From JABDJZ01 sp047619685 (GTDB lineage: Bacteria; Bacteroidota; Rhodothermia; Rhodothermales; UBA10348): a DNA stretch of 64,000 bases. The notes under the pieces were generated by a model. The model saw nothing but the letters and a program-made list of their open reading frames with translations. It did no database searches and was not told the DNA's origin. The stretch is from the NCBI GenBank assembly GCA_047619685.1, contig JBLHLC010000010.1, positions 53,807-117,806 on the forward strand. The letters are read 5' to 3'. The translations under genes were made by a program, and so were the position numbers. Every line of letters starts with the position of its first letter. Positions within the stretch are counted from its first letter, which is position 1. This document shows positions 28,096-36,719 of the stretch, piece after piece.

Positions 28096-29241
28096 ATGCG
28101 CATTGGAATCACGTGTTATCCTGTCTACGGAGGCAGTGGCGTCGTAGCCACGGAACTCGGTAAGGCACTAGCCGCCAGGGGGCACGAAATCCACTTCATC
28201 GCCTACTCGATGCCATTCAGGCTGGGTCCGGTGAGCGAGAACATTTCCTTTCACGAAGTCAACGTCAACTCGTACCCCCTCTTCGAGTACCCGCCCTACA
28301 CGCTGAATCTGACCAGCAAACTGGTCGACGTGGTGCGGTATGAAAAGCTGGACGTCTTGCACATGCACTACGCCATCCCGCACGCGACCAGCGCGGTCCT
28401 GGCCAGGCAGATTCTGGCCAAGGAAGGCATCCACATCCCGATCGTGACGACCCTCCACGGTACCGACATCACAATTGTCGGTCAGGACCCCTCTTTTGCG
28501 CCTGTGGTGGCCTACTCCATAAATGAATCAGACGGTGTCACGGCCGTGTCGGAGTACCTCAAGCTCGAGACAGCCAATTGCTGCGATGTCTGCACGGACA
28601 TCAAGGTGATCCCCAACTTCATCGACACCGTTCGTTTCAGGCGTCAGATGAAGGACCACTTCAAGCAGGCCCTTTGCCCCAACGGGGAAAAGGTGCTCGT
28701 CCACGTCTCCAACTTTCGACCGGTAAAGCGGGCCACCGAGGTAGTGCGCGTTTTCGATCGGCTCCGGAAGGAAGGACATGCAATCAAGCTTCTCCTGGTG
28801 GGTGACGGCCCCGACCGCATCCCCTGCGAGCACCTGGCACGAGAACTGGGCGTCGTCGAGGATATTCGGTTTCTGGGCAAGCAAGAGCCCGTCGAAGAGA
28901 TCCTGTCGATCGCGGACGTATTCCTCATGCCGAGTGGCTCGGAGACCTTTGGCCTGGCGGCTCTGGAAGCGATGGCCTGCGGCGTCCCGGTTGTCGCCAC
29001 CGACATTGGCGGTCTTCCCGAGCTGATTGTGGAAGGCGTAACAGGGTTTATGACCCCTCTCGGAGATCTGGACGGCATGACGGACCGCGTCAGGGCTTTG
29101 CTCCTGAATGAGGAACTGCACGCCAAGATGGCGCAGGCATCACGGGCTCGCGCCGTGGATGTCTTCGATGTCGAGCGAATAATCCCGGCGTACGAGCAGC
29201 ATTACCGCGAAGTCATGGAAAAAGCTGCTGTGGCCGTCTGA
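28096..29241 (+). CDS. bshA: N-acetyl-alpha-D-glucosaminyl L-malate synthase
   Basis: A 381-residue GT4 glycosyltransferase catalysing the first step of bacillithiol synthesis, UDP-GlcNAc plus L-malate. The N-terminus MRIGITCYPVYGGSGVVATELG and the motif HMHYAIPHATSA are specific to BshA. TTLHGTDITIVG and the donor-binding LMPSGSETFGLAALEAMACGVPVVATD complete the picture. It implies that this bacterium makes bacillithiol as a low-molecular-weight thiol. It is followed after 12 bp by an orphan gene that may be co-transcribed. No bshB or bshC is visible here. Confidence 0.93.
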   Translation: MRIGITCYPVYGGSGVVATELGKALAARGHEIHFIAYSMPFRLGPVSENISFHEVNVNSYPLFEYPPYTLNLTSKLVDVVRYEKLDVLHMHYAIPHATSAVLARQILAKEGIHIPIVTTLHGTDITIVGQDPSFAPVVAYSINESDGVTAVSEYLKLETANCCDVCTDIKVIPNFIDTVRFRRQMKDHFKQALCPNGEKVLVHVSNFRPVKRATEVVRVFDRLRKEGHAIKLLLVGDGPDRIPCEHLARELGVVEDIRFLGKQEPVEEILSIADVFLMPSGSETFGLAALEAMACGVPVVATDIGGLPELIVEGVTGFMTPLGDLDGMTDRVRALLLNEELHAKMAQASRARAVDVFDVERIIPAYEQHYREVMEKAAVAV

Positions 29242-29253
29242 TCGAATAGCGCG

Positions 29254-30303
29254 GTGTCAAAGCACCTTATCAGCAACAAGAAACCGGCGTATCTGGTCAG
29301 CGACTATTTCGAGTCGTACCTGCGTCGTTACGGGCGGATAAGCCCAAGCGGAATCAAGTATTCGGACCTGCTGCGTTACACAAACGCGGTTCCCGTTTAC
29401 GATGAGGACGGAGCCGACACCCTGTGGTCCACGGTGCTTTACTCCCATGCCGAGGCCGCCGAGGTACACGAGGCGCTTCTTACCGCCTACGCGATCCTGA
29501 AAGCCCATGGGGATCTCTCCATCACGAGGCATCTGTCCATCGACCGGGTGGACCTGTGCGTGTACGGCAACACGCTTCCCTTTCGGATCAGGGTCATTAA
29601 CCGCATCAATGAGAACTTTGACTATTTCTATGTCAAACAAGCAGATGCGAGCAGGGTGTACGGCCTGGAGTTGGAACACATACTCTCTCCAAACCGCCTC
29701 AACTACTTCCTTTATGGTGACACCATCATTGAGGAGCACGTGATTGGCGTCCCGGCCGACGCCTTCCTGCGCGACGGCATACCGATGACCGCTTTCGACC
29801 GCGTCCGGCTGGCCAAGGAATTCGTCAAGTTCAACGAGCGCTGCTTTGTGTGTCTCCTGGGCGACATGCACTCAGGCAATTTCGTGGTTGAGCTCACCCG
29901 TGATTTCGAGAAGTGGGTGTTTCGGATGCATCCCATCGACTTCGACCAACAGTCGCATCACTGGCGAAAGGAGGTCTATCTGCCCCAGTACTTTCCTCAG
30001 AATGCACCTTTTGTGAAGCTGACCATGCAGCATCTCGCGCCTGAAAACGTGATTCAGTACCAGACAGAGGAGCGCTCCCTGATTGCCTCCCGTGTCCGCG
30101 TGTCACACGGCCGCTACGACGCCCTCATGGAGGTGATGCGCGAGGACCTGATCGCGCCCGACGATCACGTTAACCGGTTGGCGACAAGCCTGGCCGACCA
30201 TTACCACGTCCCCGCGTTCCTGGAGTGCTCCACCATGGGAGATCTGGTTTTCACCTCGATCAACTTGTTGGCGCGCCCGGCTCGTCACGGAGAAACGGGT
30301 TAA
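29254..30303 (+). CDS. Conserved protein with kinase-like catalytic motifs
   Basis: A 349-residue protein I cannot place in a named family. It has no signal peptide or membrane span. The segment CLLGDMHSGNFVVEL followed about 20 residues later by MHPIDFDQQSH resembles the catalytic loop (GDxHxxN) and metal-binding DFD motif of protein-kinase-like phosphotransferases, such as the aminoglycoside phosphotransferase group. No clear glycine-rich loop is seen upstream. It starts with GTG 12 bp after bshA, hence a possible link to thiol metabolism, and its last 44 bp overlap the convergent metallo-hydrolase gene. Confidence 0.6.
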   Translation: MSKHLISNKKPAYLVSDYFESYLRRYGRISPSGIKYSDLLRYTNAVPVYDEDGADTLWSTVLYSHAEAAEVHEALLTAYAILKAHGDLSITRHLSIDRVDLCVYGNTLPFRIRVINRINENFDYFYVKQADASRVYGLELEHILSPNRLNYFLYGDTIIEEHVIGVPADAFLRDGIPMTAFDRVRLAKEFVKFNERCFVCLLGDMHSGNFVVELTRDFEKWVFRMHPIDFDQQSHHWRKEVYLPQYFPQNAPFVKLTMQHLAPENVIQYQTEERSLIASRVRVSHGRYDALMEVMREDLIAPDDHVNRLATSLADHYHVPAFLECSTMGDLVFTSINLLARPARHGETG

Positions 30304-30916
30304 CCATGCGTTCGCGACCAATGGTCGTTGTGGGCCCGTGACCGGAATACACCGTGACATCGTCTCCCAGGGGCAGTAACTCCTGATAGATGGACCGCAT
30401 GAGAACCGGCAACGAAGCACCCATCAGGTCTGTCCTGCCGATGGAGCCCGCAAAAAGGACATCTCCCGAAATGACATAACGCTGGTCTGCGTCATAGAAG
30501 GAGACGCTTCCTGGTGAGTGCCCGGGCGTGAACAGGATGTCCCAACGGCTCTCCCCCACCTGAACCTGCTCTCCGGCCACCAGGAAGCCCTCCGGCTCGG
30601 GCGGCTGCTCGATATCGAACCCAAACATTCTGGCCTGATATTGGGCGGCCTCCAGAAGCGGGCCTTCGTCGCGGTGAACCCTAAGTCCAATCCCAAGTGC
30701 ATCCGCCACCGCCCGGCATCCAAAGATGTGGTCCAGATGGGCGTGCGTCAGCAACATCTCCCGAACCTTGAGGTCGTTTTCGCGGACGTAATTCAGGACC
30801 TGACTGGTCTCAGCGGCGGACCGGCAGGACGGGTCAACTATCACGGCCTCGGATTCTTCGTGGCAGATGAAGCAGTTCGTCGAGAACGGATTGAATACAA
30901 AGGACTTTATTGTCAT
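30260..30916 (-). CDS. MBL-fold metallo-hydrolase (glyoxalase II-like)
   Basis: A 218-residue zinc hydrolase. The metal motifs appear in order: THAHLDHIFG, FTPGHSPGSVSFY, SGDVLFAGSIGRTDL and SGHGPTTTIGRE, which matches the short YcbL/glyoxalase II-like subgroup. Such enzymes hydrolyse thioesters such as S-lactoylglutathione; in an organism with bacillithiol, a bacillithiol thioester is an attractive but unproven substrate. The ATG at 30916 (MTIKSFVFNPFSTNCF) is the natural start. The 3' end overlaps that of the gene at 29254-30303 by 44 bp, tail to tail. Confidence 0.85.
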   Translation of the reverse strand: MTIKSFVFNPFSTNCFICHEESEAVIVDPSCRSAAETSQVLNYVRENDLKVREMLLTHAHLDHIFGCRAVADALGIGLRVHRDEGPLLEAAQYQARMFGFDIEQPPEPEGFLVAGEQVQVGESRWDILFTPGHSPGSVSFYDADQRYVISGDVLFAGSIGRTDLMGASLPVLMRSIYQELLPLGDDVTVYSGHGPTTTIGRERMVNPFLRDEPGAPTS

Positions 30917-31030
30917 GCCCGAAGATAGCGGTGGCCGCCGTCTTTTGAACCGGCCTTGCACTCCTGAGTACATCCGCACCAGCCTCCGAGCCCGCACCGG
31001 CACACGACCCGAGCCTCCCGCCCAGCCCAC

Positions 31031-32497
31031 GTGAATCAGTTCCACCGCATGGTACTCCGCATGCTCCCCGGGCCCATTCTGGCCTGGCTGGGGATGCTGA
31101 TGTTCATGCTGGTGATGCAGTTTCTGATCAAGTACCTGCCCGACCTTGTTGGCAAGGGCCTTCCTGTTCTGGCGGTGACAGAGCTCGTTGCCTACAACCT
31201 GGCGTACATGCTGGTGCTGGCAGTCCCAATGTCTGTGCTGATTGCGTCCCTGATGAGTTTCGGCCGCCTGGCGGAGTCTGGAACCTTCTCCGTAATCAAG
31301 GGCGCGGGTGTTTCTTTCCTCCAGCTTGTCTGGCCGGTTTTCCTGGTCGGACTGCTCATGACGCTGGCGATGGGGTACTTCAACAACGTCGTCCTGCCCG
31401 AGGCCAATTTCCGCGCCAGAAACCTGTGGCAGGATATTCGGGTCGCGAGGCCCGGATTCCAGCTGAAGCCGGGCGTGTTCTACGATGGCCTGAACGACTA
31501 CAAAATCCTGGTTCGCCACATCCCCCCCGACTCACCGAACGAACTCCACGACGTCACGATTTACGACTACACCGAAGGCTCCCGCTATCGGGTAGACATC
31601 AAGGCAAAGCGCGGTCGGCTCGAGACTGTAGCCGGCGGGACGATGCTGGAGATCCTGCTGAATGATGGCGAAATACACCGCCTTCGTCCGCCGGGAAGCG
31701 GAAACGACGACCGCTACGAACGCCTGGGTTTCAAGCGGCACCGCATGCTGCTGTCGCTCGACGACCTGAGTTTTGAACGATCGGACCCGACCGAAGGAAG
31801 GCGCACAGACCGCACCATGCGAACCGCGGATATGGTTGGACTGGTAGACTCCCTGGTCCGCGACCAGACCGCCGCCGAGGGGGCCATCGCCGGCATGCTC
31901 AAGCAATTGGGAACTCGCGACCCGGACCCCAATGACCCCACCAGGGGACCGATTTCGCTGGTCACCTCGGACAGTGACGCTTTGCCAACCGTTGCAGGAG
32001 CTCCTGCCCTGGCGCTGAGTCCGTGGCGTGCGCTGCAGGGTCTCGACAAGGAAACCACTCAGAACATACTTCAGTTTGGCCTTCAGGATGCCCGAAGTAC
32101 CCACACCCGACTCGAGCGAAACCGAAGGATCATTACCAGCACTTCGGATCGGGCTGACCGCTACCGGGTGGAGATCCACAAGAAGTATTCGATTGCCCTG
32201 GCCTGTCTGATATTCATGCTGGTCGGCGTCCCTCTGGGACTCCGAATTCGTCGTGGTGGACTGGCCACCGCCGCCCTCCTGGCCTTGGGCATTTTCATGT
32301 TCTACTGGGTGACCCTCGTCAACGGAGAGAAGTTCGCCGATCGCGGGTACATCGAGCCCTGGTTGGGCATGTGGGGCGCCAACATCGTGATGGGAATTGT
32401 GGGCCTCTGGTTTATGCGCCTCGTATACAAGGACAAAGGCAGCGGCGGGTTCAACATTCCGTTCCTCAATCGTCGCCCGGCGGGTCAGACAGCATGA
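31031..32497 (+). CDS. LptF/LptG-family permease
   Basis: A 488-residue membrane protein starting with GTG. Three spans lie near the N-terminus (for example WLGMLMFMLVMQFLI, VAYNLAYMLVLAVPMSVLIASL, VWPVFLVGLLMTLAMGY). A long periplasmic beta-rich domain follows (LKPGVFYDGLNDYKILVRHI, RLETVAGGTMLEILLNDGEI), with three more spans at the end. This is the layout of LptF/LptG, the permease of the ABC machine that extracts lipopolysaccharide from the inner membrane. F and G cannot be told apart here. The stop overlaps the rsmI start (ATGA). Confidence 0.9.
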   Translation: MNQFHRMVLRMLPGPILAWLGMLMFMLVMQFLIKYLPDLVGKGLPVLAVTELVAYNLAYMLVLAVPMSVLIASLMSFGRLAESGTFSVIKGAGVSFLQLVWPVFLVGLLMTLAMGYFNNVVLPEANFRARNLWQDIRVARPGFQLKPGVFYDGLNDYKILVRHIPPDSPNELHDVTIYDYTEGSRYRVDIKAKRGRLETVAGGTMLEILLNDGEIHRLRPPGSGNDDRYERLGFKRHRMLLSLDDLSFERSDPTEGRRTDRTMRTADMVGLVDSLVRDQTAAEGAIAGMLKQLGTRDPDPNDPTRGPISLVTSDSDALPTVAGAPALALSPWRALQGLDKETTQNILQFGLQDARSTHTRLERNRRIITSTSDRADRYRVEIHKKYSIALACLIFMLVGVPLGLRIRRGGLATAALLALGIFMFYWVTLVNGEKFADRGYIEPWLGMWGANIVMGIVGLWFMRLVYKDKGSGGFNIPFLNRRPAGQTA

Positions 32498-33180
32498 CGA
32501 CCGAAGGGAGACTCTATCTGGTGCCCACGCCAATAGGCAACCTGGGCGACATGACCTACAGGGCCGTCGATATTCTGAAATCCGTGGACCTCATTGCCTG
32601 TGAGGATACCCGCACCAGCGGAGTTCTTTTTGCCAGGTATGGCATCGAAACCTCCAAAACCAGCTTCCACATACACAACGAACACGGCAAGGCCGCCAGA
32701 CTCGCCGGACAAATGGCCAGTGGCCTCCGGCTTGCCCTGGTTTCGGACGCCGGGACGCCCGGAATTTCTGATCCCGGCTATTTGCTGGTACGTGCGGCCA
32801 TTGATGCGGGCGTGCCTGTGGAGTGCCTTGCCGGGGCCTCGGCGCTTGTTGTGGCGCTGGCGGCCAGCGGCCTTCCTTCGGACCGCTTCGTTTTTGAGGG
32901 TTTTTTGCCCGTCAAGAAAGGCCGGCGCACGCGCCTGGATGCGCTCGTGGAAGAAGTACGGACCATCCTGCTCTACGAATCGCCCCACCGGTTGCCCAGG
33001 ACCCTGAGGGACCTTGGACAAACACTCGGGCCGGATACCCAGGCCTGTGTGGCCCGGGAGTTATCCAAGAAGTTCGAGGAGTACGCCCGGGGTACCCTGG
33101 CCGAGCTGCTGGCAGACTTTGAGAGCCGCCCCAAGGTGAAGGGTGAGATTGTGCTTGTTGTTGCCGGCAAAAATCGCTGA
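32494..33180 (+). CDS. rsmI: 16S rRNA (cytidine-1402-2'-O)-methyltransferase
   Basis: A 228-residue tetrapyrrole-methylase-fold enzyme that 2'-O-methylates C1402 in the ribosomal P site. LYLVPTPIGNLGDMTYRAVDIL, CEDTRTSGVLFARYGI, LVSDAGTPGISDPGY and the ending VKGEIVLVVAG are the family signatures. It is slightly shorter than E. coli RsmI because the C-terminal extension is absent, as is usual in many phyla. It is translationally coupled to the upstream permease by ATGA. Confidence 0.95.
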   Translation: MTTEGRLYLVPTPIGNLGDMTYRAVDILKSVDLIACEDTRTSGVLFARYGIETSKTSFHIHNEHGKAARLAGQMASGLRLALVSDAGTPGISDPGYLLVRAAIDAGVPVECLAGASALVVALAASGLPSDRFVFEGFLPVKKGRRTRLDALVEEVRTILLYESPHRLPRTLRDLGQTLGPDTQACVARELSKKFEEYARGTLAELLADFESRPKVKGEIVLVVAGKNR

Positions 33181-33264
33181 ATCCAACGCGACCTCTTCGC
33201 GTTCACCCGCCCGGCCCATTGACCCGGTGCCCCTCGCCCAAATCAGAACTTGAAGACTACGGAC

Positions 33265-36132
33265 ATGAACTGGAGAATGGCTGAGCGCAGCACTGCCGCC
33301 GCGGTATTCGCGTACGCGCTTGCCCTCTATGTACTTACCGTTGCACCCGCGACGTCCTTCTGGGACTCCGGCGAGTTCATCGCCATCGCGAACCGGCTTC
33401 AGGTCTCCCACCCCCCAGGGGCGCCTTTTTACATGCTGATCGGGCGACTCTTCAGCATGTTTGTGCCGGTGGCCTACATAGCTCTGGCCGTCAACATGGT
33501 CTCGGTTGTGGCGAGTGCCCTGACCATCCTGATGACCCATCTCATCATCGTCAGGCTGGTTCGCGAGTGGCAGGGACGCCCCGGCGAATGGTCCGGGACC
33601 GACCGCATTACCGCCCTGGCGGGTGGTGTCATAGGGGCCTGCACCTTTGCAGCCACCGATTCCTTCTGGTTCAACGCGGTTGAGGCGGAGGTGTACGCAC
33701 TTTCCATGCTGTTCACGACGGCCGTGGTGTGGCTCATTCTGAAGTGGCGAGAGCAGGCCGCCATCGAGGAGGCCGCGCTCAAGGGCGGACAACATCCATT
33801 TGGACTGGCCGCGAACCGCTACCTGGTCCTGATTGCCTACATGTTCGGACTCGCCATCGGCGTGCACCTTCTGAACCTGCTGGCCATCTTCTTCATCGCC
33901 CTGATCTTCTTCTACACGGAGTACGAGAAGGCCGACTGGACCACAGGGGAGCGGATCCTTGGGTTGGTGGTCACCGGTGCGGTGTCCTCGGCCGCCTTCC
34001 TGTTTGTCTATCCCGGCGTGGTCCAGGTTCTTCCCGGAATTGTGGGAGACTCCGGAAGCCCCGTGTTCGTGACTGTGATGTTCCTGGCGGTGGTCATTGG
34101 TGCGGTTGCCTATACCCACACCAGGCGCATGCAGGCCCTGAATCTCCTTGCGCTATGTGCTGCCGTGGTGCTCATCGGGTATTCGACCTACTCCCTGATT
34201 TTCATCCGGTCGGCATCCAATCCGCCAATTGATGAGAACGACCCGGAGACCGTCGATGCCATTGTCTCGTACCTGAAGCGGGAGCAGTACGGCGAGACGC
34301 CGATCCTGAAGGGCAGTACCTACGACAACCGGATCTCCCAGATCGATCAGCGCCGGGAAGTCTGGTTCCCTCGCCGCTACTCCCCCGACCCCAATCATAT
34401 GCGGGTCTATGCCCAGTATGAATCGGATGGCCAGTTCTTCTGGCAGTATCAGGTTGGGCACATGTACCTGAGGTACTTCCTCTGGAATTATGTGGGTCGA
34501 GCCAGCGATGTGCAGGACGCACCGGCTATCACTGGCTTTTCTGATGTTGAAACGGCGCGCTACCTGTACCAAACGCCCAGCGAGGAGGCCTCCCGAAACG
34601 CCTACTATGGACTGCCGCTGCTTCTGGGGTTGATCGGCGCGTCATTCCACTTCCTGAGGGATTGGAGGCGCGCGATGGCGGTCGGGGTGCTATTCACCGT
34701 GACCGGCGTAGGGATAATTCTGTACCTGAACCAGACCCCCATGCAGCCCCGGGAGCGGGACTACGCCTACGTGGCCAGTTTCTTTGCCTTCAGCCTTTGG
34801 GTTGGAATCGGGGCCTCCGGCGTGATCTCGCTGATTGGCGATGCCCTCGGGGCACGGCTTTCGGATGAACGAAGATCCCGGATGGTGGCCCTTGCGGTCG
34901 CAAGCGTTCTTCTGGTGGCCGTTCCGCTGAATATGATGGTCGAAAACTATTTCGACCATGACCGTTCGGGGCGATACGCGGCGGGCGACTATGCCTACAA
35001 CATGCTGCAGAGCGTGGACAAGAACGCTGTCCTGCTTACCAACGGCGACAACGACACCTTCCCGCTCTGGTATGCCCAGGAAGTGGAGGGTATTCGCCAG
35101 GATGTCCGTGTGGCCAATCTCTCCCTGATGAACACGTCGTGGTATGTGCGGCAGCTCAAGAATCAGTGGTCTCGAGACTCCGCACCCCTCCCCATTTCGC
35201 TCCCTGATGACCAAATTGATGACCTGACCATTGTGCCATGGCGACCCGAGAAAGTGCCGCTCCCGGTGAACAAGGAGAAGCTCTTTGGAAGCGAGACCTC
35301 GGGCCTGATGGCCGACGATTCCTCCTTGGTCCAGTCCCCCATGTCGTGGACGCTGAACGGACGGCCCTATCCGCTGGACCCCGAGATAAACCTGCTGTAC
35401 GGCGTGGATCAGGTGGCCTTGAACATGGTGCTGACGAACGCCCAGCAAGATTGGAAACGGCCCCTTTACTTTGCGGTGACCGTCAGCCCGGACGGGCAGT
35501 TGGACTTGCAGGACTACTTCCAATTGGAGGGGCAAGCCTACAGGATCGTACCCATTGAGCATCAGGAGCAGCTTGGGCGGGTCGTTCCAGGCCTGACCGA
35601 TGAGCGGCTGAAGGGGTTCAGATTCCAGGGATTGAACGACCCGAATGTCTACTTCGACGAAAACATTCGCCGGATGGTGGACAACTATCGCAACGTCTTC
35701 TCGCACACAGCGGCCAGCATGAGCCGAACCGGTCAGACAGAAGATGCCCAGGCGCTCCTGGATAACTTCATGGAGGCCGTGCCCTTCGAGACCATCCCCG
35801 GTGATGAGCGGTCCTACCTCTTCATGTCCGAAGCCTACCGCGCCGTTGGTGACTTCGATCGGTCTCTGAACCTCATGAAGGCGGCGGAGCCGATCGTGCT
35901 TCACCGGCTGGAGTTTGCGGGGTCTGACCGGGATATCCAGCTGGCGGCGCGGTTTATCGAACTGATCAGGCTGGCTTATCTGGACTCGGGAGACTATCAG
36001 GCTGCTGCGGATTTCTCGGTGCGTATTGCGGAGCTGATTGGGGATGCTTCTTATGGGCAGACCGCGGAGGAGTTGGAGGCTATGTATATGGAGAGCGTTG
36101 AGGCGTTCGGGGATTCTAGCAGTTCTCAGTAG
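33265..36132 (+). CDS. DUF2723 family membrane protein (predicted glycosyltransferase)
   Basis: A 955-residue protein of the DUF2723 family, which shares features with protein O-mannosyltransferases. The N-terminal FWDSGEFIAIANRLQVSHPPGAPFYML holds the acidic loop after the first span. About ten further hydrophobic spans lie in the first 600 residues (such as FGLAIGVHLLNLLAIFFIALIFFY). The C-terminal third is soluble and alpha-helical, TPR-like in places (ALLDNFMEAVPFETI). By family analogy it would transfer sugars from lipid carriers outside the membrane. ATG 33265 is preferred to the TTG at 33250. The last 130 bp are richer in T-ending codons than the rest. Confidence 0.85.
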   Translation: MNWRMAERSTAAAVFAYALALYVLTVAPATSFWDSGEFIAIANRLQVSHPPGAPFYMLIGRLFSMFVPVAYIALAVNMVSVVASALTILMTHLIIVRLVREWQGRPGEWSGTDRITALAGGVIGACTFAATDSFWFNAVEAEVYALSMLFTTAVVWLILKWREQAAIEEAALKGGQHPFGLAANRYLVLIAYMFGLAIGVHLLNLLAIFFIALIFFYTEYEKADWTTGERILGLVVTGAVSSAAFLFVYPGVVQVLPGIVGDSGSPVFVTVMFLAVVIGAVAYTHTRRMQALNLLALCAAVVLIGYSTYSLIFIRSASNPPIDENDPETVDAIVSYLKREQYGETPILKGSTYDNRISQIDQRREVWFPRRYSPDPNHMRVYAQYESDGQFFWQYQVGHMYLRYFLWNYVGRASDVQDAPAITGFSDVETARYLYQTPSEEASRNAYYGLPLLLGLIGASFHFLRDWRRAMAVGVLFTVTGVGIILYLNQTPMQPRERDYAYVASFFAFSLWVGIGASGVISLIGDALGARLSDERRSRMVALAVASVLLVAVPLNMMVENYFDHDRSGRYAAGDYAYNMLQSVDKNAVLLTNGDNDTFPLWYAQEVEGIRQDVRVANLSLMNTSWYVRQLKNQWSRDSAPLPISLPDDQIDDLTIVPWRPEKVPLPVNKEKLFGSETSGLMADDSSLVQSPMSWTLNGRPYPLDPEINLLYGVDQVALNMVLTNAQQDWKRPLYFAVTVSPDGQLDLQDYFQLEGQAYRIVPIEHQEQLGRVVPGLTDERLKGFRFQGLNDPNVYFDENIRRMVDNYRNVFSHTAASMSRTGQTEDAQALLDNFMEAVPFETIPGDERSYLFMSEAYRAVGDFDRSLNLMKAAEPIVLHRLEFAGSDRDIQLAARFIELIRLAYLDSGDYQAAADFSVRIAELIGDASYGQTAEELEAMYMESVEAFGDSSSSQ

Positions 36133-36719
36133 GGCTCAGTCTTTTCTCCTTGCTTTGTGGGTTCTCTTGGGCTTCTTTGGTGAGTGGGTTGTGCCGGGTC
36201 CGGGCGGGTGTCCTCCCGGGCTGGAGGAACGGCAAATGGAACTGAGGTCGTTCGGGCTCCTGGGGGCTGGTTCCTAAGACGCCCGGGAGGACACCCGCCC
36301 GGACCTTGACGAAAGACTCGACGCGGGCCAAGCAGAGGCCCACAACGGAGGCAAAGGTGGGTCTCCTTGGGGGCGCGTAGGATCCATGACGGCGTCACGC
36401 CGGGGCCCGGCAATGCTCCCCAGCGGACCCTGCGGGCCGCCGATACGCGGGCTGCGCTGTGCGCGCGCATGTGGTCGGCGTGTGCTCGCGGCCTCGGGTC
36501 GGCCGGAGTCGTCGCCACAACCGGGGCTAACGGTGCGCCTCCTGTATGGCGTGTAGGACCGGCGACGGTGTTGGGCACTAGTCTCCCCTCCCAAATGGGC
36601 CGGCCTTCTTGGTGGCCTGGTGGCTACGCCATTTTAGGCCCTGCCAGGCGTCCGCAAGCAAGGCGACTCAGTACCGTTGCTGCTTCCACTGTCTGGGTGA
36701 GATGTGTACTCGCAGCGTC
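36133..36719. other. Gene-free region containing a hairpin repeat
   Basis: No credible gene occurs in these 587 bp. The left part holds hairpin repeat copy B. The remainder is very GC-rich with several short inverted repeats (around 36395-36420 and 36595-36650) and contains pieces reminiscent of the repeats further right (GGGGCCCGG at about 36401). It marks the left side of the accessory region. Confidence 0.6.
36188..36315. repeat. Hairpin repeat element, copy B
   Basis: The arms at 36199-36221 and 36281-36303 are perfect inverted repeats of 23 bp. The outer box GTTGTGCC and the interior (GCTGGAGGAACGGC, TCCTAAGACGCCC) align with copy A at 9701 and copy C at 37960. Compared with copy A, the arm differs at six positions where the partner base differs too, so pairing is preserved. 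The 3' end CCTTGACGAAA recurs at 38918-38930. Confidence 0.88.
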
